Origin: Prevotella sp.
GTDB taxonomy: Bacteria; Bacteroidota; Bacteroidia; Bacteroidales; Bacteroidaceae
Assembly: GCA_017449675.1 (NCBI GenBank)
Contig: JAFTFG010000026.1
Span: 1-63,421 of the forward strand
Length of the DNA: 63,421 bases
Direction: 5' to 3'
The notes below the pieces were generated by a model, which did not search any database, was not told the DNA's origin, and worked only from the letters and a program-made list of their open reading frames with translations. Both the position numbers and the translations under genes were made by a program. Below, one piece after another: positions 59,961 to 63,421 of the stretch (its first letter is position 1; every line of letters starts with the position of its first letter).

Positions 59961-62174
59961 TCAGATCCTGTTGACTTGTTTGACACCCCTGACCGTACGG
60001 AGTTTCTTCATCAGAGACTCCAGACGGGTATTGTCATCTATCATGATTTCCAGATTCCCACTGAACAGACCGTCGTGTGAGTCAATATTAATACTACGCA
60101 GCAAGAGTTTCTCGTTGGAGATGATACTGGTGAGATTGTTGACGATACCGATATCATCATTACCGATGATTCGTAAGGTAATGGCATACTGCGAAGACCC
60201 TTTACCACTCCACCGTGCCTTGACAACACGGTAACCGAACCGTTTCTTTAACTCTGGAGCATTCGGGCAGTCCTCACGATGTATCTTGATACCGCCACTC
60301 ACCGTGACAAAACCAAACACCTTGTCGCCATAGATAGGTTGACAACAGCGTGCCAACTGGTAGTCTACACCTTTCAGGTTACGGTCGATGACAAGGACAT
60401 CATCTGAGAGTTGAGCATTGAAAGAAGACAACTGAGAATTATCCAGGACAAAATTAGAGGCACTCTCCGCCACATTATTACCCGTGACAGGTTGCTCCCC
60501 CTGTTGTATCTCCACATACTTGTCGATGACCTGGTTGACATCGAGGGTGCCATCCGCTATCTGCTTGTAGAAATCACTCGTCTCCTTGAACCCCATCTTC
60601 TTGATGACGTGCTGCATGGTGGCCTCCTCCATCTCCACCTTCCGATTCTTGAACTTACGCTCCAAGGTCTCTTTCGCAAAAAGCGCCTCCTTCACCTGTG
60701 TCTCCTTGAGAGCCAGACGCACCTTCGACTTGGCACGGGAGGTCTTGACGATATTCAGCCACTCCTGTCGGGGCTTCTGCGTGGAGGATGTCATGATTTC
60801 CACCTGGTCACCACTCTGCAAGACCTGACGGAGGGGCACTACCTTATTATTAATACGGGCACCTGTACAGGCATTACCTATCTTTGAATGGATATGATAG
60901 GCGAAGTCGAGGACGGTGGCTCCTTTGGGGAATTTATAGAGGTCGCCCTTGGGGGTGAAGACAAAGACTTCATCCTCATAGAGATCCATCTTAAACTGAT
61001 CCATCGCCTCCAAGCCATCAGAGGTTTCCAGCATCGAGCGGATATTCGTCAACCATTCGTCCAAGCCGGACTCTCCTTTGACACCCTTATAACGCCAATG
61101 CGCAGCGACACCACGCTCGGCCACTTCATCCATCCGCTCCGTACGGATCTGTACCTCCACCCATTTCTGCTCAGGTCCCAAGACGGTGATGTGCAGACTC
61201 TCATAGCCGTTCGACTTCGGCACGCTCAGCCAGTCACGTAGTCGCTTGGGGTTCGGCTGGTACATATCCGTCACGATGGAATACACCTGCCAGCAGTGCA
61301 TCTTCTCCTTCTCAATCGGTGAGTCTAGGATGACACGGATGGCGAAGAGGTCATAGACACCCTCGAAGTCGCATTTCTGCTTCTTCATCTTCTGCCAGAT
61401 GGAGTGTATCGACTTGGTGCGCCCTTTGATATGGAAACTGAGACCTGCCGCCTTCAGATGCTCACTGATCGGTTGGATGAAACGCTCGATATAGGCATCA
61501 CGGCTCTTCTTCGTCTCACTCAGTTTCTCCTTGATATGGTAGTAGGCATCATGCTCCAAATATTTCAGGGAGAGGTCCTCCAACTCACTCTTCAACTTAT
61601 AGAGTCCCAGTTTATGGGCAAGGGGTGCGTAGAGATAGGCGGCTTCCTCACTGACCTCCCGTTGCGCCTCCATCTGCCTGGTGTCACGGATCTGGCGCAT
61701 CAGGTTCACACGGTCGGCAATCATGATGAGGATGACACGCATGTCTTCCGCAAAGGAGAGCAGCAGGTTACGGAAGTTCTCTGTCTCGATGACAGGGTTC
61801 TTCTGATAGAGTTCCTGGATGCGCTGCAGACCGTGCAGGATGCGAGCCACCGACTCACCGAACTGCTGTCGGATGGCATCGACGGTGAGGTAGCCGTCTT
61901 CAATACAAGGATGTAACAACACGGCCAGCACTGCGTCACGCTTCAGCCCAATCTCCTCTACCACAAGGGATGCCGTCTGGAACGCCAGCAGCATAGGATT
62001 CAGTCCAAAGACATCACGACGTATCTGGTTCTGCTCGATATAGCCACTCAGATACTGACGCATCTTCTCCTCGTCACCCGCCAAGAGCGACGAACCGATC
62101 TCCTGCTTCACCTTATTATACAATAAGAGCAGTTGCTCCCTTTCCTTCGATGTAAATTCAAATCTTGCCGTCAT
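59961..62174 (-). CDS. relA: RelA-type (p)ppGpp synthetase with degenerate hydrolase domain
   Basis: The 737-residue RelA/SpoT homologue is made of an HD hydrolase-like domain (about 25-185), a synthetase domain (PKSNGYESLHITVLGP and VEVQIRT with the catalytic Glu), TGS (VFVFTPKGDLYKFPKGATVLD), a helical/zinc-finger region and a C-terminal ACT domain. In the HD domain the first metal His is missing (FGLNPMLLAFQTA where YxxHP is expected) and HD reads HP (LLHPCIED); the later Asp in ADRVNLMR remains. Hydrolysis should therefore be lost while synthesis is intact, as in RelA. A SpoT-like partner would be needed elsewhere. Confidence 0.93.
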   Translation of the reverse strand: MTARFEFTSKEREQLLLLYNKVKQEIGSSLLAGDEEKMRQYLSGYIEQNQIRRDVFGLNPMLLAFQTASLVVEEIGLKRDAVLAVLLHPCIEDGYLTVDAIRQQFGESVARILHGLQRIQELYQKNPVIETENFRNLLLSFAEDMRVILIMIADRVNLMRQIRDTRQMEAQREVSEEAAYLYAPLAHKLGLYKLKSELEDLSLKYLEHDAYYHIKEKLSETKKSRDAYIERFIQPISEHLKAAGLSFHIKGRTKSIHSIWQKMKKQKCDFEGVYDLFAIRVILDSPIEKEKMHCWQVYSIVTDMYQPNPKRLRDWLSVPKSNGYESLHITVLGPEQKWVEVQIRTERMDEVAERGVAAHWRYKGVKGESGLDEWLTNIRSMLETSDGLEAMDQFKMDLYEDEVFVFTPKGDLYKFPKGATVLDFAYHIHSKIGNACTGARINNKVVPLRQVLQSGDQVEIMTSSTQKPRQEWLNIVKTSRAKSKVRLALKETQVKEALFAKETLERKFKNRKVEMEEATMQHVIKKMGFKETSDFYKQIADGTLDVNQVIDKYVEIQQGEQPVTGNNVAESASNFVLDNSQLSSFNAQLSDDVLVIDRNLKGVDYQLARCCQPIYGDKVFGFVTVSGGIKIHREDCPNAPELKKRFGYRVVKARWSGKGSSQYAITLRIIGNDDIGIVNNLTSIISNEKLLLRSINIDSHDGLFSGNLEIMIDDNTRLESLMKKLRTVRGVKQVNRI

Positions 62175-62182
62175 ACGAAAGA

Positions 62183-62845
62183 TTAATGCTCACTAAATTT
62201 CACCTCCAACAATTTCTTCTTGATGTACTCCTGAATATCCATCGCAGAGACATCATATACAGGATTAAGTTGCATGAAGGCTTGGTCTTTTCTAAATCGT
62301 TCACCATCTATCAAGAAAGCCAAAAGATTCTTTCTTTTCAGTAGATGCCCAGAATGCTCTAATGCCATTTCTATCATATCCTGAATATCAACACCTTCAT
62401 TCAAGATGGAATAGATATCATAATAATCACGAAATTTGCTACGACGAAGCATGGCTTCCATCTTCATTGCCCCAATAGACTTGATGTCTGCTAATTGCAG
62501 ATTGTTCTTAAATGGTATAACCTGCATAGAGGGTATTCGTTTTCTCGGTGCTGCATAAAAAGACAACTTCACGCCCTCAACCACGAACTCCACAAAACTA
62601 AAACTGCCTATTTCCATTGAATCTATTCTGGCAACAGATTCTATTTCTCTCTTGATGGCAGAGATTGGTACTTCCGATTTGTCTTTGGCGGATTTCTTCC
62701 AACACATAAAATCCAAGTCCTCACTCTGACGCTTATTCAATTGCAAGGACAATGCTGTGCCTCCTACCAAGACAAAAGGCTTAATACATTCCAAACAGGT
62801 AATCCGTTCGAAAACTTCTGAAGTCTGGGGCGCTAATCCATTCAT
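62183..62845 (-). CDS. AbiEii/AbiGii-type nucleotidyltransferase (toxin-like)
   Basis: The 220-residue protein has the nucleotidyltransferase core LVGGTALSLQLNKRQSEDLD, with GG-x9..12-(E/D)DLD, then the family lysine/aspartate block KMEAMLRRSKFRDYYDIY. AbiEii-type enzymes add nucleotides to tRNA or other targets and act as toxins of type IV toxin-antitoxin or abortive-infection systems. The gene starts on the stop of the upstream small gene (TAATG), the normal arrangement with an antitoxin. It stands eight bases before relA. Housekeeping use cannot be excluded. Confidence 0.88.
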   Translation of the reverse strand: MNGLAPQTSEVFERITCLECIKPFVLVGGTALSLQLNKRQSEDLDFMCWKKSAKDKSEVPISAIKREIESVARIDSMEIGSFSFVEFVVEGVKLSFYAAPRKRIPSMQVIPFKNNLQLADIKSIGAMKMEAMLRRSKFRDYYDIYSILNEGVDIQDMIEMALEHSGHLLKRKNLLAFLIDGERFRKDQAFMQLNPVYDVSAMDIQEYIKKKLLEVKFSEH

Positions 62846-63180
62846 TATGCTGCCATTATTTTATTGATATGACGAGTTTCCATCGATTTCACATATGCTC
62901 CAGGTTTCTTCGCATGAAAGTAATACCATGCAAAGAACTTGTTGAGAACAAAATAGCGGTCTCCCAAGGGAGCCACATTTTGCATCCAAGTTTTCTTAAT
63001 AAACTTGCTTGAATAAATCTCGAAAAGTCTGTCTATATCGTCCAAATCGAGATGCAGAAAGACAAGTTCTACCAGAATGTTATCAGGAACATCCTTGATA
63101 GCATCTACGCTATACGACCAAAACGCATTCTCCTGTTTGAGTCGTTTTATCAGATATGGTTTTATTTTCTCTTTTTGCAT
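62845..63180 (-). CDS. Putative antitoxin partner of the AbiEii-type protein
   Basis: The 111-residue protein begins MQKEKIKPYLIKRLKQENAF and has the region YSVDAIKDVPDNILVELVFLHLDLDDIDRLF, a pattern I associate with DUF6922-like partners of AbiEii genes in Bacteroidales. It has no obvious helix-turn-helix. ATG 63180 is preferred over a TTG two codons upstream. The single-base overlap with the nucleotidyltransferase gene and the shared promoter make it the likely antitoxin or regulator. Confidence 0.75.
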   Translation of the reverse strand: MQKEKIKPYLIKRLKQENAFWSYSVDAIKDVPDNILVELVFLHLDLDDIDRLFEIYSSKFIKKTWMQNVAPLGDRYFVLNKFFAWYYFHAKKPGAYVKSMETRHINKIMAA

Positions 63181-63202
63181 AACCAATATCTTTAATCATT
63201 TG

Positions 63203-63234
63203 CAAAGATACAAATAAGTGAGCAAAATGCCAAA
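63203..63234 (-). promoter_or_regulatory. Promoter of the AbiE-like pair (cassette copy C)
   Basis: TTTG (63231-63234), a 20-base spacer containing CTCACTTATTTG, then TATCTTTG (63203-63210). It is the same cassette as upstream of gyrA. Confidence 0.78.
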
Positions 63235-63421
63235 TTTTGGAGCATCGAAAACAAAGAAATGCTCGTATTTCCATACGGGGAAACTGCTTGTTTCTTGTAA
63301 CTTTTTGATTTTCAAAAGCAAAAAAGAACGATTTTTGAGAGGGGTAACGAATTAGAGACTCAAGGGCTTCGACATTCTTCTGAGGTTTGCGTAGAGCCAC
63401 ATAACTCCTTATTGGCTTTCA
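63235..63421. other. Non-coding right edge, possible dispersed repeat
   Basis: I see no convincing gene between the promoter cassette and the window edge. A minus-strand open frame (MALRKPQKNVEALESLIRYP and onward through the promoter) resembles short hypothetical ORFs I recall from many Prevotella genomes, which suggests a repeated DNA element instead of a protein. It contains the imperfect hairpin CGTATTTCC-ATACGGGGAAA. Confidence 0.4.

Noticed and set aside
63110-63400. 96-residue minus-strand open frame at the right edge
   Set aside because: It runs through the promoter cassette and out of frame into the antitoxin gene; more likely a repeated DNA element than a gene.

Overview
The window looks like a chromosomal segment of a Prevotella-type Bacteroidales bacterium. 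The evidence is: promoters of the Bacteroidetes form TTTG-N19..21-TAnnTTTG in front of many genes, a TonB-dependent receptor, the RprX/RprY two-component pair, a CotH-type secreted protein with a Prevotella-style C-terminal tail, an ACT-less SerA, and gene products that read as Bacteroidales orthologues throughout. Most genes lie on the minus strand. The exceptions are clpC, gdhA, tex, the CotH gene, and pepD with its downstream lipoprotein.

Layout. 1-9000 is an accessory island: the start of a tyrosine recombinase that runs off the left edge, a repeat-rich gap with a 22-bp tandem array, and a type I restriction-modification operon in the order hsdM, DUF1016-type PD-(D/E)XK nuclease, hsdS, four-helix-bundle gene, hsdR. 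The four-helix-bundle gene is bracketed by two arrays of an exact 10-bp period repeat centred on CCTAG(G). 9-27 kb is core metabolism and housekeeping: a phospho-sugar mutase, two paralogous TPR proteins behind gyrA, clpC, gdhA, two overlapping tiny membrane ORFs, rprX-rprY, and a protoporphyrinogen oxidase gene translationally coupled to a TonB-dependent receptor.

27.3-39.6 kb is one long minus-strand operon. In transcription order it holds a multi-zinc-ribbon protein, a Ser/Thr kinase with membrane segments, a 1105-residue protein with four SpoVK/CbbX-type AAA+ modules, a zinc-ribbon/FHA protein, a PP2C phosphatase, metA, a U32 peptidase-family protein carrying an in-frame 22-bp repeat insertion, and a zinc-ribbon membrane lipoprotein. 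Genes abut or overlap by a few bases almost throughout. The first five members look like a complete phospho-signalling module: writer (kinase), reader (FHA), eraser (PP2C), remodeller (AAA+) and zinc-ribbon adaptors. Its output is unknown, and this is the best candidate here for an undescribed cellular system.

39.7-63.4 kb holds pepO, an ABC-F ATPase, tex, an S66 carboxypeptidase, infC-rpmI-rplT, the CotH protein, tRNA-Ser(CGA), yigZ, DUF1015, a HIT protein, serA and serC, a DbpA-like helicase, an OmpH-like lipoprotein, pepD, relA with a degenerate hydrolase site, and an AbiE-like nucleotidyltransferase/antitoxin pair at the right edge, driven from a repeated 32-bp promoter cassette that also occurs twice between gyrA and clpC.

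All calls are from reading the sequence; no database search was run. Family names are recognition by motif, and start sites were moved where a promoter or ribosome-binding signal contradicted the longest ORF.
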